From the NCBI GenBank assembly GCA_035527455.1, contig DATLAN010000344.1:1-26137 (forward strand): DNA of 26,137 nucleotides, given 5' to 3'. Of this stretch, positions 14,393-22,641 are shown in pieces (position 1 is the first letter of the stretch; each line of letters begins with the position of its first letter). The stretch comes from DATLAN01 sp035527455. Lineage in GTDB: Bacteria; Planctomycetota; Planctomycetia; Pirellulales; Thermoguttaceae. Made by a program: the position numbers and the translations under genes. Below the pieces are notes generated by a model. It was not told where the DNA came from. It was given only the letters and a program-made list of their open reading frames with translations, and did not search any database.

Positions 14393-16276
14393 TTACGCAC
14401 CCCCCGTGAGGTCTCCAGCGCCCGGCAACACGAGCTTCAACGCCCAATCCGCGCCCGCCCGGGCTTCCCCGTCCGGGAATGCCGGCAGGCGGATCTCTCC
14501 CGCCGCGTCGGCCCTCAACGTCCCGCCGCCCGCCTCGATCCACCCCCCCGTCCGCGGGTTGAACCACTGGGCCTCGTAATCCCGTTCAGGCAGCGCGCCC
14601 GAAAGGACCGCCCGAGGACACTCCTTCTCGAAGTACACCAGGAAGAGCCCCCCATCGGCCGTACGGGCGCAATAGGCCCAGCCGACGCAACTGTCCGGTT
14701 TGCCCGATTGGTTGGGCGAGATCAGATCCACCCGAGGCACCAGGTCCTGGTATCGCCGCCCCTCAGAGAGCACGAACGTTTTGAGGTGCCGCATCTGATC
14801 GGCGGATTCCCACCGGATCACTTCCCAGATCGGCGTCTCGGAGGCCTCTTCCACCTCGCCGCTCCAGAGGCCCCCGTTCCAGCCGCCGGCGCCGTAAATG
14901 TGGCCGCCCAGCCCGCCGGAAAGCACGCTGCCGTACATGGCCGAACGACAATACAGGGCGCAAAGCTCGGTCCCGCCGGGCGTGTCCAGCATGCCGGCGT
15001 AGTAGGGCTCTCCGTTGATGCCGGGCACTGGCGGCGAGGCGTTGTAGATCTCGGTCAGGTAAGCGTACACATCGTGGGTCCGCCGGTTGCCGATCTGGTG
15101 GAACGAAAGCCAGCGGGCCCGGTCCACGTGCCCGTACATCTCCAGCGACGATGGGTTCGAGTTCGTGCCGGCCGGGGTCCCGAACGGCGGCGGCCCGTAC
15201 TTCTCGATCACCCGGTTCGCGGCCAGGTTCCAGTCCTCGGCCGGGATGCTGCTCCCCCGCGTGTCGAAATGGATCGGGCTGAGCAGACAGATGTTGGCCT
15301 GGTACCGGCTCCAGACGTATTGGATGTAGCGCGTGTAGGAATCCGGCCAGCGATGGTACTTCTTCCAACCCTGGCCGATATCGCGCCGGGCGACCTCGAT
15401 GAACGGCACGAAGCCCTGGGCGTTGAGATAGTCGATCTTCTTGTCGAGGATGTGGAAGTACGCCGGATTGATGCGGTCGAGGTCCGGGAAGTACTGCTCG
15501 TAGCCGGGCACCTTGCCGGGGAACAGGAACGGGCGGCGGCCGGCCTCGTCGGTCATGTTCTTCGCGCTGTCGGTCCCGGCCTGACGCCACGCCGAACGCA
15601 ACACCAGCCCTTCGGCCGTCTTCAGCGTCGCCGGTTTGTCGTCGTTGGCCCAGTTCGGGAAGGCGGCGATCATGGCGATGCAATTGTAGCCTTGCTGCTT
15701 GCGGAACCGCACGTAATCCTTCAACCCGGCTTCGGGACCGATCGGACGCGGCCGGTCGTCGTCGTACCACCGGTAGCGGAACGTGGAGACCGGCCACCAG
15801 GTATCGCCGACGAGAAAGAACGGCGTGCCGTCGGCCTGTTCGAACGCATGGCCGTTGCCCGTGGCCCGGATCATTCCGCGCCGGCAGAGGTTTTCTTCCC
15901 TTTCGGCTTCCGTCCACGCGGCGGCGGTGAAGGTGCCCGACTTGCCGACCAGTCCCGGATCATCCCGATTGGCCCCGCTGGTCCAACGCCACGTGCCCGG
16001 GGCCGTGGCCAAGACCCGCACGCGGAAGGTCTTTTCGCCGTCCCAGAATCCGTAGCATCGCTTCCGGAAGTCGGGCCCGTCGAGATCGACCCAGACCTCG
16101 ACGTCCGTGTACGGGCTGTCGTAAGAGTTCTCGGCACTCAGCGTGATTTCCACCTTTTCCCACACGCGATACTCGTCGGCGAGAAGCGCGGGGCAGGTTC
16201 CCAAGGCGGCGATCGTCAGGACTGCGGTTAACAAAACCGTTCGGCCGGTTCTCGACTTTCGGGCGGAAGGTTGCAT
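14393..16276 (-). CDS. Exported DUF5060/DUF4038 glycoside hydrolase-like protein with collagen-binding-like C-terminus
   Basis: This is a 627-aa exported enzyme candidate. The ATG at 16276 has AGGAG (16284-16288, minus strand) before it and starts a signal peptide (hydrophobic about 12-32, ending near LLA). Residues about 35-120 match the DUF5060 immunoglobulin-like domain (EVWVDLDGPDF, YGFWDGEKTFRVRV, APGTWRW). Residues about 135-500 match the DUF4038 / apiosidase-like TIM barrel (DGTPFFLVGDTWWPVSTFRYRW cut across 149-170, QQGYNCIAMIAAFPNWA, and GINGEPYYAG with candidate catalytic Glu423). Residues about 510-620 resemble the putative collagen-binding domain that often ends these proteins (DGGLFLVYFEKE, AQWFNPRTGGW). 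Related enzymes (GH140) cleave apiose from rhamnogalacturonan II. The true substrate here is not determinable. The second catalytic acid could not be placed with confidence. Confidence 0.82.
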   Translation of the reverse strand: MQPSARKSRTGRTVLLTAVLTIAALGTCPALLADEYRVWEKVEITLSAENSYDSPYTDVEVWVDLDGPDFRKRCYGFWDGEKTFRVRVLATAPGTWRWTSGANRDDPGLVGKSGTFTAAAWTEAEREENLCRRGMIRATGNGHAFEQADGTPFFLVGDTWWPVSTFRYRWYDDDRPRPIGPEAGLKDYVRFRKQQGYNCIAMIAAFPNWANDDKPATLKTAEGLVLRSAWRQAGTDSAKNMTDEAGRRPFLFPGKVPGYEQYFPDLDRINPAYFHILDKKIDYLNAQGFVPFIEVARRDIGQGWKKYHRWPDSYTRYIQYVWSRYQANICLLSPIHFDTRGSSIPAEDWNLAANRVIEKYGPPPFGTPAGTNSNPSSLEMYGHVDRARWLSFHQIGNRRTHDVYAYLTEIYNASPPVPGINGEPYYAGMLDTPGGTELCALYCRSAMYGSVLSGGLGGHIYGAGGWNGGLWSGEVEEASETPIWEVIRWESADQMRHLKTFVLSEGRRYQDLVPRVDLISPNQSGKPDSCVGWAYCARTADGGLFLVYFEKECPRAVLSGALPERDYEAQWFNPRTGGWIEAGGGTLRADAAGEIRLPAFPDGEARAGADWALKLVLPGAGDLTGGA

Positions 16277-16301
16277 GATCTTGCTCCTGATTCTAGTAGA
16301 A

Positions 16302-16419
16302 GTAGGCCGGAACAAGCGCAGCGCAGTTCCGGCAAGTCGTGTCATGTCGCCCCTGTGCGCCAAGTCCACATCATATGCGCCCCAAATGCCGGAACTGCGC
16401 TGCGCTTGTTCCGGCCTAC
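16302..16419. repeat. Perfect 33-bp inverted repeat around a 52-base spacer
   Basis: The arms at 16302-16334 and 16387-16419 are exact reverse complements. Each arm also holds its own 8-bp hairpin (GCCGGAAC / GTTCCGGC). The element occupies nearly the whole gap between the GH2 gene and the DUF4038 gene, beginning 6 bases after the GH2 stop codon in transcription order. It could be a MITE- or BIME-like element and may influence read-through between the two genes. No flanking target duplication was recognised. Confidence 0.85.
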
Positions 16420-16425
16420 ACGTCT

Positions 16426-19044
16426 CTATTCGCCGCTTGTGTCCAACCGCACCGGCTCGGCGTTGAGCGCCCGGACGGTAAGGCGTCGGCCGGCGGCGGG
16501 GTCGATGATCCGGAGCGTGCGTTTCTGGCCCGGGGGCATGTCGAAGAAGTTGTCTTCGAACACCGCGCCGGTCACGCCGTCCATCTCGAGTACGACCTGG
16601 GCGGCGAACACGTCGGTGGACAGTTCGATCCTGTCGCCCGCGGCCCGCGCCGTCAACTTCGCCCGGGGCAGGTGCAGGTAACGCTCGCCGTAGAGCCGAT
16701 AGGTGACCTCTCTGCCGGCGAACGTCGCGTGCAGGAATTCGTCCCGCAGGAAGATCGGGCCCAGATCGGTCGTGTCCAGGCAGCGCTTGGACTGGCCCGG
16801 CTCGAGTTCCACCTCGGTCTCCAACCGCCCGCGGGAGGCCCCGTCGAAACGTCTTCTCGAAACGGTCAACGTCCCGGAGACCGGCTCGGGCGAATCGTTG
16901 ACGACCCAGACGGAAATCCGGTCATTGGTCCGCTCGAAGGAAACCAGCACCGGATCGTACGCGCGGCGGAGGTAGTAGTAGGCGATCTTCGGCTCCAGGT
17001 AGTAGTCGATCACGGCCCAGTAGATGATCGGCCAGGAGTCGTTCAGCCGCCAGACCATGTTGCCCCAGCAGCGGCGGTTGCCGTCGGGGGTTCCGTCGGG
17101 CACGCCGCGGCGCTCGCGCTCCACCCGGTCGCGGAGATAGTCGCCGTGGGCCGAGCCGAGCACGCGGATCAGGTCGTAGGCCGATTTCGGCTCGCAGTAT
17201 TGCTCGATCCGGCCGATCTTGTCCCACGCGCCGCCGATCGAACGGTACTCCCACATCGGCGGCCAGGCCTTTTTGCCCGGCGTGGTGATGGCCGGATCGT
17301 AGCCGGCCGGCCAGAGTTCCTCCTCGCTCATGAACCGCCGCATACTGTTCAGCGACGGGACGCTCACCCGGCCGACTTCCGAGGCGTACAACGGGACCGA
17401 CGCCTGCGGGCTGAACTTCAGCGTGCTGTAGTCGTGCCAGTCGCCTTCGAGCGGCCAATTGGGCTCGCGGCCGCCGTAGGGCGAACTGGGATGGAAGTGC
17501 CGGTCGGGATCGAGCCGGGCGACGGCCTGGGGCATGATCTTGTCGAACAGCTCGTTGCCGATCTGGGGCATCCCGCCGTGGCCGAAATCCCAGCCCATGT
17601 GGTTCTCGTTGCCGCCGACCCACAGCAGGATGCACGGATGGTTCCGCAGCCGGCGGATCATGCCCTCGATCTCCAGCCGGCAGTTCTCGTCGAACGCGGG
17701 GATGCCGCTGGGGTGCATGCCGTAGCCGAACATGAAGTCCTGCCAGATGAAGATCCCGCGGCGGTCGCACTCGTCGTAGAAGGACTGCGGCGGGATGTTG
17801 CCCTCGGCCCAAATTCGCAGCACGTTCATCCGGCCGTGCTCCATCAGGTCCAGCAGCTTCATCGCGCGATCGTGGTTCCAGCAGTGGGTCGGCCCTTCCA
17901 ACGGCGCCAGGTCGGCCCCGCGCATGAAGACGGGCTGGCCGTTGACGTCGAAGCGGAATCGTTTCTCGCCCGTCTCGGGGTCGGTGAGCACGGGCTTGAC
18001 GTCGCGGATGCCGAAGCGCACGCTGCGGGTGTCGAGCCGGCCGTCTTGGTCGGAGAGGGTTACGTCGAATTGATACAGCGGTTGCTCGCCGTGGGAGCGG
18101 GGCCACCAGAGCTGCGGATCTCTCAGTTCGACGTTCACCGCCAGGGCATTGCCGATGGTCGGGTGCTGCCCTACATCCATCTTCTCCCCCGCCGGGTCCG
18201 AGAGCACCCATCGGGTTGTGGGAGGCGTCTCCGACGCCGAACGGACGCCCTCGGCGGTCCCGGCGGTCTCGACCCGCAGGTGGATCGTTGCCTGCCTGCC
18301 ATCGTCCGAGAGTTCCGGGCGCACCCAGACGTCTTCGATCCACGCTTTCTCGGGCAGATCGAGCCAGACGTCGCGGAAGATGCCCACTTTGGCCGAGTGC
18401 GGCTTGGCGCCGAGATAGGAGCCGAAGTCGCTGTGGCACTTTCGCAGGTAGTGCATCTTGCTGACGCCTTTCAAGTGCGGCGCTTCCTCGACCTCGCGGA
18501 CGGCACGCAACGGCGAAGTGAAGACGATCAACAACACGTTGTCCTTGCCGGCCGCGGCCAGCTTGTCTTTCACGTCCACGGCGTACTGGCGATACATGTT
18601 GTCGAAGCGGCCGACGTGCCGGCCGCTGAGATACACCTCGGCCAACGTGTCCAGCCCGTCGAAGTGCAGCAGTACGGGCCCGTCGTTCGGCGGCGGGCTG
18701 GGGAAGGTGCAGGCGTAGGCCCAATCCTTTTCGCCCACCCAGGCACACTCCGCGGCGTTCTTGCCCACGCGGGGATCGGGGATCTTGCCCAGCCGCAGGA
18801 GCACGTCGTGGACCTGCTCGGGCATCCGGGCGGGCAGCCAGGAGTCGTCCGGCTGGGCGGCTTCGCGCGTCAGGGCCGCGACGTCCGGCCGGTCGTTGTC
18901 GAGCTGTTTGACGTGCCAGTTGTCCCTCAGCACGATCCTGGTCCGCTCGGCGGCGATCAGCGGCGCGGCCGAGAGCAGCAGGAGGATCAGGATTGCCGCG
19001 GTTGGACATGAGGCCGTTCGATGGCGTGTGTGGATGCGTGTCAT
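16426..19044 (-). CDS. Exported glycoside hydrolase family 2, beta-mannosidase-like
   Basis: This is an 872-aa exported hydrolase. The ATG at 19044 begins a signal peptide (AAILILLLLSAAPLIAA, about residues 16-32); the longer frame to 19209 only translates the upstream repeats. The domain order is that of GH2: a jelly-roll sugar-binding domain (about 40-230), immunoglobulin-like domain (about 230-350), TIM barrel (about 350-640), then C-terminal beta domains. Catalytic signatures are present: WVGGNENHMGWDF with the acid/base Glu at about 480, and LYASEVGRVSVPSL with the nucleophile Glu at about 556. The second motif matches the SEFGxxSxPS pattern of beta-mannosidases rather than beta-galactosidases. 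It would release beta-mannosyl or related residues from glycans outside the cytoplasm. Only a weak ribosome binding site (GAGAAAG) is seen. It lies between two other hydrolase-like genes on the same strand. Confidence 0.88.
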   Translation of the reverse strand: MTRIHTRHRTASCPTAAILILLLLSAAPLIAAERTRIVLRDNWHVKQLDNDRPDVAALTREAAQPDDSWLPARMPEQVHDVLLRLGKIPDPRVGKNAAECAWVGEKDWAYACTFPSPPPNDGPVLLHFDGLDTLAEVYLSGRHVGRFDNMYRQYAVDVKDKLAAAGKDNVLLIVFTSPLRAVREVEEAPHLKGVSKMHYLRKCHSDFGSYLGAKPHSAKVGIFRDVWLDLPEKAWIEDVWVRPELSDDGRQATIHLRVETAGTAEGVRSASETPPTTRWVLSDPAGEKMDVGQHPTIGNALAVNVELRDPQLWWPRSHGEQPLYQFDVTLSDQDGRLDTRSVRFGIRDVKPVLTDPETGEKRFRFDVNGQPVFMRGADLAPLEGPTHCWNHDRAMKLLDLMEHGRMNVLRIWAEGNIPPQSFYDECDRRGIFIWQDFMFGYGMHPSGIPAFDENCRLEIEGMIRRLRNHPCILLWVGGNENHMGWDFGHGGMPQIGNELFDKIMPQAVARLDPDRHFHPSSPYGGREPNWPLEGDWHDYSTLKFSPQASVPLYASEVGRVSVPSLNSMRRFMSEEELWPAGYDPAITTPGKKAWPPMWEYRSIGGAWDKIGRIEQYCEPKSAYDLIRVLGSAHGDYLRDRVERERRGVPDGTPDGNRRCWGNMVWRLNDSWPIIYWAVIDYYLEPKIAYYYLRRAYDPVLVSFERTNDRISVWVVNDSPEPVSGTLTVSRRRFDGASRGRLETEVELEPGQSKRCLDTTDLGPIFLRDEFLHATFAGREVTYRLYGERYLHLPRAKLTARAAGDRIELSTDVFAAQVVLEMDGVTGAVFEDNFFDMPPGQKRTLRIIDPAAGRRLTVRALNAEPVRLDTSGE

Positions 19045-19110
19045 GGGTCTTTCTCGCGCGGGCTTTGTTAGCACCAAACGGTTCTTGGCATCGTTGCCGT
19101 AAACTTGGGG

Positions 19111-19245
19111 GTGGCACGCCCTGAGGAACGAAGGGCGTGTTCTTCCGACGTACCACGCCCTTCGTTCCTCAGGGCGTGCCACCCACCGCGTGTTCCTCCG
19201 ACGCACCACGCCCTTCGTTCCTCAGGGCGTGCCACCCACCGCGTG
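19111..19245. repeat. Three-copy 29-bp palindromic element (one inverted, two tandem)
   Basis: The unit at 19111-19139 is repeated as an exact reverse complement at 19154-19182 and again at 19207-19235. The last two copies are part of a 53-base tandem duplication (19140-19192 and 19193-19245, 51 of 53 identical). Each unit folds as CACGCCCT / AGGGCGTG around the loop GAGGAACGA. It lies upstream of the GH2 gene and downstream of the 980-aa hydrolase-like gene, both on the minus strand. Confidence 0.87.
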
Positions 19246-19298
19246 GGCTTTGATGGGATGGCTGCGACTGTTTTCAGACGCGGCGAAGCCGCAAGCGG

Positions 19299-22241
19299 CT
19301 ATTGGCGTTGCAGATGGACCACGATGTAGGGCATCTCCTTTTCCAGGTCGGGATGAATCTGCCCGTTGCCGTGGACGTCCATGACCTCGATCAGGTACAT
19401 GAAGTCCCACTCGGGCACGACGTGCTCGCCGGGCACGACGGCCTCGTAGCGATCGTCGCCGACGGGCACCATCTCGAGCGTCCGATAGTCCTCGTACTGA
19501 TTGACGCTGCGATAGCGGAGCCGAACCCATTTCACTCCGGAGGGATCTCGCACAACGGCGGATACCTTCAGCGGCTTTCCTACCGGCGCGGTGGCGATGG
19601 GCTCGTGGGTCACGATCGGGGCCCGATGATCGTCGGTAACGTCTACGGTGATGCGATTCTTGGGCGCCTCGGCCGGATAGGCCGCCTTCCGACCGTCCAG
19701 CACAACCGCCTCGATGAAGTAGCTCATTCCCGAAGTGACCTTCTCAACGGGGATCGTCGCGCGGTAAACGAACATGCCCTTCCGCTGCATCTGCACGTAA
19801 CTGCTCGCGCCGTCGGGGTAACGGAGTCCGACGTGCACCTCGGGAAACGGGTCTTCCCAATCAGAGACCGTCGCGCGGAGTACGAGGTCTTTTCCAGGCG
19901 CCACTTTGCGCACGGGCACATGGGCGACGCAAAGGACTTTTTCTCCAGAACCGCGACGGTAGTTGTCCCTCTCTTCTTGGAGCTTTTCCACCCCGGCCTC
20001 CAACTTGACCAACTCGTCCTGCCAGTGACCGGAAAGACCGGAGCCGCGGCGGCCCATCATGATGTCGTCGTGATAGACGTCGCCGGCCGCTTCAACCATG
20101 GTGTCCCAGGCAATCGTCGCTCTCATTTCATAATGAATGGCTTTGTCAAGCGCCGCGAGATCGTTCGATCGCTTGTACAGGGCCCAATTCACGCCGGCCT
20201 TGGCGCGCCACGCGTGATACATCGCCAAATGCGCCAACATCTTCAGGTCGACCATCGTCGAGTCGAACTCCTTGTTGCGATGTTCGCCGATGAGTCCCTC
20301 CGCCTGCCTGACCAGTTCGAGCACTTCGTTCGCCGTCCGCTGGAACCAGGCGCTCGACTCCCACGGCGTCCTCTTCGCCGAGTCGATCCCTTCGAGGATG
20401 TTCCTGGCCGCTTCGTCGGGGCTGAGGAACTGCTGCGTGTCGCTGGGCAGCGATTGGGCGTAGACGGGCAGGTCCTCCTGACGCTGGCGCTCCACCCAGC
20501 CGCGCGTCGTGGGGAAATGGTTGTACGGATAGCAGTACGCGACCGCCATGGGCAGAATCCAACTGGCCCGGTGCAACGCCTGCTCCACGTAAGGTGCCGC
20601 CGCCGGGCCGAACCGCCGCTCGAACTCCCGCCGCCAGACCTCCGGCGGCGTCTCGGGGTTGTAGCCGATCCGGCCGAAACACTGGAAGAAGTGCCAGTAC
20701 CGCTCGAATTCCCAGTCGTAGTATTGGTATTGCGGCCTGAGCAGCTCGAACGGCTCCAGCTCGTGCGGCTGGTCCTGCATCTTGGTGGCCATCGGGGCGG
20801 TGATCTCGAAACCGCCGCCCGGGTAGATCAACGTCGAAGCAGCGATCCGCCGCACGTACTCGGGATCGCCCCAGAGGAACACCCGCGTGGTGCCCCCGCT
20901 CCAGATCCGCCAGTGCATGTCGTAGCGCTTCGGGTAGCGGAGCATGTCGGCGTATCCGTGGCGGCGGTCGTGCTGGTTGGCCGGGTGGACGTGCGTGGGA
21001 TGGAACGGCAGGCCCATCTGCTCCATCCAGAACTTCGTGCAGATGCGGATGGGCACGCCGATCTCCAACGCCCGATCGATCAGCGAATCGGGAAAATTCT
21101 TCGCCCGGGCGTCGAAGCGGACGTCGCCGCCGTGTTCCTTCATGATCCGGTAGACGTCGGTCCAGAAGCCCTCCATCTCGTCGCGCCGCAGTCCCGATTC
21201 GCCGTGCATGCGGAACTGGATGGCGTCGACGTCGGGAACCTCCTGGAGGAACTTCGCCAGGGCCGCCTTGGTGTAGGGCACGAGGTTCTCGGCCGTCACG
21301 CCCCAGACGATTCCCGGCGTCGGCTTGCCGGCAAGCTCGGTCGGCCCCTGCACGCCGCCGCGATAGATGTGGTCCCAGATGCCGATCGTGATGCTGAGCC
21401 CGCGATCGTGCGTCATCTCGATCAGCCGGTTGAGCGCCCGGAGGTTCTTCTGCTGTTGCTCGGCGGTCAGCCCGACCACTTGGACGTCCGGATAGCCTTC
21501 GACGTCGAAGAAGTACGGATAGGGCGGCGAGAAATAGCCCCAGTTCTCGTAGCCGAACAGCAGCGCGAACGTGTTGAAGCGGTTCGCCGCCAGCATGTCG
21601 AGGTAACGGGCCCAATACTCTTCGTCGTAGAAGAAGCTCTCGAACGTCTTCTGGTGCATGGTGTAGATCGACAAGGCCCGCTCGGGCATGTACGGCTTTT
21701 CGAGCGTGTCGCGGACTTCGCTGATGGGATTTTCGGCGTCGGTTGCCCAGCCGATCCGGTCGGCTACGTCCAGCTCGGCGTACATCAGCCCGCGGTCGTC
21801 CCAGCCGAGAACCAGCAGGGCCGGCTTGTCGTCGAGTTCGATGTGCCGAATCGTCAGGGCTTCGGCCGTATCGGGCACGGGTACGTTTCCGACCTTGGCC
21901 AACTCGGCGGCCGGCCCGGAACCGGTTGCCAACCCGGCCACGATCACGATCTTGCCTTGGGCCGAGGATACGGCGTCGGGGCGATCCACGTCGATTCCCT
22001 TGGCCTGAAGGGCCGCGACGATCTTCTTCAGCCCGTGCGTTGCGCCGAGGCCGGGCGAGGAGTCCGCGACCACCGACACGGCGACGCCGGCAGCTTCCAC
22101 TTGGGAACCCATGGCGGCGAAGCACATGACGACGACCGCGGCGAAGATGCTGCCGACGAAAACAGACTCCACCGCTATTCTGGAAAGAGACCCACCGAAC
22201 CGGGCGAGCACGCTCGTGTGCAACACGCGAGTGTCATCCAT
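19299..22241 (-). CDS. Large exported glycoside hydrolase-like protein (alpha-glucuronidase/GH20-type N-terminal fold)
   Basis: This is a 980-aa predicted exported protein. The ATG at 22241 follows AGGAGA (22248-22253, minus strand). A hydrophobic signal lies at residues about 24-48. Residues about 52-165 look like the small alpha/beta domain that precedes the barrel in GH20, GH67 and GH115 enzymes (LKKIVAALQAKGID, GWDDRGLMYAELDVADRIG). Residues about 180-600 look like a TIM barrel (YLDMLAANRFNTFALLFGYE, GLSITIGIWDH, IQFRMHGESGLRRDE), with Glu348 in HGESG as a candidate acid. A helical region follows to about 770. Two beta-sandwich domains end the protein (about 775-875 and 885-980). No GH family can be assigned with confidence. 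The gene heads a minus-strand run of three hydrolase-like genes plus the EF-hand gene, suggesting glycan degradation. Confidence 0.75.
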   Translation of the reverse strand: MDDTRVLHTSVLARFGGSLSRIAVESVFVGSIFAAVVVMCFAAMGSQVEAAGVAVSVVADSSPGLGATHGLKKIVAALQAKGIDVDRPDAVSSAQGKIVIVAGLATGSGPAAELAKVGNVPVPDTAEALTIRHIELDDKPALLVLGWDDRGLMYAELDVADRIGWATDAENPISEVRDTLEKPYMPERALSIYTMHQKTFESFFYDEEYWARYLDMLAANRFNTFALLFGYENWGYFSPPYPYFFDVEGYPDVQVVGLTAEQQQKNLRALNRLIEMTHDRGLSITIGIWDHIYRGGVQGPTELAGKPTPGIVWGVTAENLVPYTKAALAKFLQEVPDVDAIQFRMHGESGLRRDEMEGFWTDVYRIMKEHGGDVRFDARAKNFPDSLIDRALEIGVPIRICTKFWMEQMGLPFHPTHVHPANQHDRRHGYADMLRYPKRYDMHWRIWSGGTTRVFLWGDPEYVRRIAASTLIYPGGGFEITAPMATKMQDQPHELEPFELLRPQYQYYDWEFERYWHFFQCFGRIGYNPETPPEVWRREFERRFGPAAAPYVEQALHRASWILPMAVAYCYPYNHFPTTRGWVERQRQEDLPVYAQSLPSDTQQFLSPDEAARNILEGIDSAKRTPWESSAWFQRTANEVLELVRQAEGLIGEHRNKEFDSTMVDLKMLAHLAMYHAWRAKAGVNWALYKRSNDLAALDKAIHYEMRATIAWDTMVEAAGDVYHDDIMMGRRGSGLSGHWQDELVKLEAGVEKLQEERDNYRRGSGEKVLCVAHVPVRKVAPGKDLVLRATVSDWEDPFPEVHVGLRYPDGASSYVQMQRKGMFVYRATIPVEKVTSGMSYFIEAVVLDGRKAAYPAEAPKNRITVDVTDDHRAPIVTHEPIATAPVGKPLKVSAVVRDPSGVKWVRLRYRSVNQYEDYRTLEMVPVGDDRYEAVVPGEHVVPEWDFMYLIEVMDVHGNGQIHPDLEKEMPYIVVHLQRQ

Positions 22242-22273
22242 CTTGCTTCTCCTCTGGCTTGCTTCTCCTCTGG
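22242..22273 (-). promoter_or_regulatory. Tandemly duplicated ribosome binding site
   Basis: A 16-base unit is present twice without interruption (22242-22257 and 22258-22273). Read on the minus strand each unit contains AGGAGAAGCAAG, so the hydrolase-like gene has two identical Shine-Dalgarno sequences. The nearer one is 6 bases from the ATG at 22241; the other lies 16 bases further upstream. Confidence 0.75.
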
Positions 22274-22316
22274 GGTCCAACGCGAGACATGAACTGCCGC
22301 AGATCATGCAAATGCT

Positions 22317-22345
22317 ACTATAGCGGAGAATTCGCCGCGGTGCAA
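22317..22345 (-). promoter_or_regulatory. Candidate promoter of the hydrolase gene run
   Basis: On the minus strand TTGCAC (22340-22345) and TATAGT (22317-22322) are 17 bases apart, giving a leader of about 70 bases before the ATG at 22241. The -10 hexamer matches 5 of 6 consensus bases; the -35 matches 3. It is a consensus match only. Confidence 0.4.
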
Positions 22346-22386
22346 ATCGCGGCACGGATTCGGGCGAGAGAGTTCAAGCGGTCTGC

Positions 22387-22413
22387 TTGACCCGGATCGG
22401 CATGCCGTATAGA
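22387..22413 (+). promoter_or_regulatory. Possible promoter of the thioredoxin/NHL gene
   Basis: TTGACC (22387-22392) and TATAGA (22408-22413) are 15 bases apart, shorter than the optimum of 17. It would give a leader of about 220 bases that includes the inverted repeat at 22533-22611. Confidence 0.25.
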
Positions 22414-22532
22414 GTTCCTTGATGTGGCTTGGTGATAACTCGAACCGTAAGCGGCGAGTGGAAGATGGCCTTTTTCCAGGTTCTTCAGTAATTTCCGTGC
22501 CCTCAATTCCCGGTCCTTCGAAGCTGACGACA

Positions 22533-22611
22533 CGGACGAGTACGGGTTCCTCTTCTCTGATTCCACGTCTTCGAGCGTCGTGAACAGAGAAGAGGAACCC
22601 GTACTCGTCCG
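22533..22611. repeat. Perfect 27-bp inverted repeat with 25-base spacer
   Basis: The arms at 22533-22559 and 22585-22611 are exact reverse complements (core GACGAGTACGGGTTCCTC). The right arm ends 30 bases before the start codon at 22642, so in a transcript from upstream it would form a long hairpin close to the ribosome binding site. It belongs to the set of intergenic palindromes in this window but shares no sequence with the others. Confidence 0.87.
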
Positions 22612-22641
22612 GCAATCAACGCCCGAAAATGGGGACAGCCC

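Larger units (their letters stand above)
22242..22641. other. 400-base divergent intergenic region
   Basis: This gap separates the divergent 980-aa hydrolase-like gene and the thioredoxin/NHL gene. It holds a duplicated ribosome binding site (22242-22273), a candidate minus-strand promoter (22317-22345), a candidate plus-strand promoter (22387-22413) and a 27-bp inverted repeat (22533-22611). A 103-codon minus-strand frame (22304-22615) runs through the repeat and is not considered a gene. Bases 22414-22532 show nothing recognisable. Confidence 0.6.

Noticed and set aside
16290..16295. TAGAAT on the minus strand as -10 box of the DUF4038 gene
   Set aside because: Transcription would start at about the ribosome binding site and no -35 box is seen, so a functional leader is unlikely.
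19140..19245. Possible CRISPR-like array
   Set aside because: There are only two 53-base tandem units plus one inverted copy, no unique spacers of regular length, and no cas genes.
14231..22292. Long plus-strand open frames of 666, 890 and 996 codons
   Set aside because: They are antisense shadows of the DUF4038, GH2 and 980-aa hydrolase-like genes, whose domains, signal peptides and ribosome binding sites are on the minus strand.
22304..22615. 103-codon minus-strand frame in the divergent gap
   Set aside because: It runs through one arm pair of the inverted repeat, overlaps both candidate promoters and the region before the NHL gene, and has no recognisable domain.
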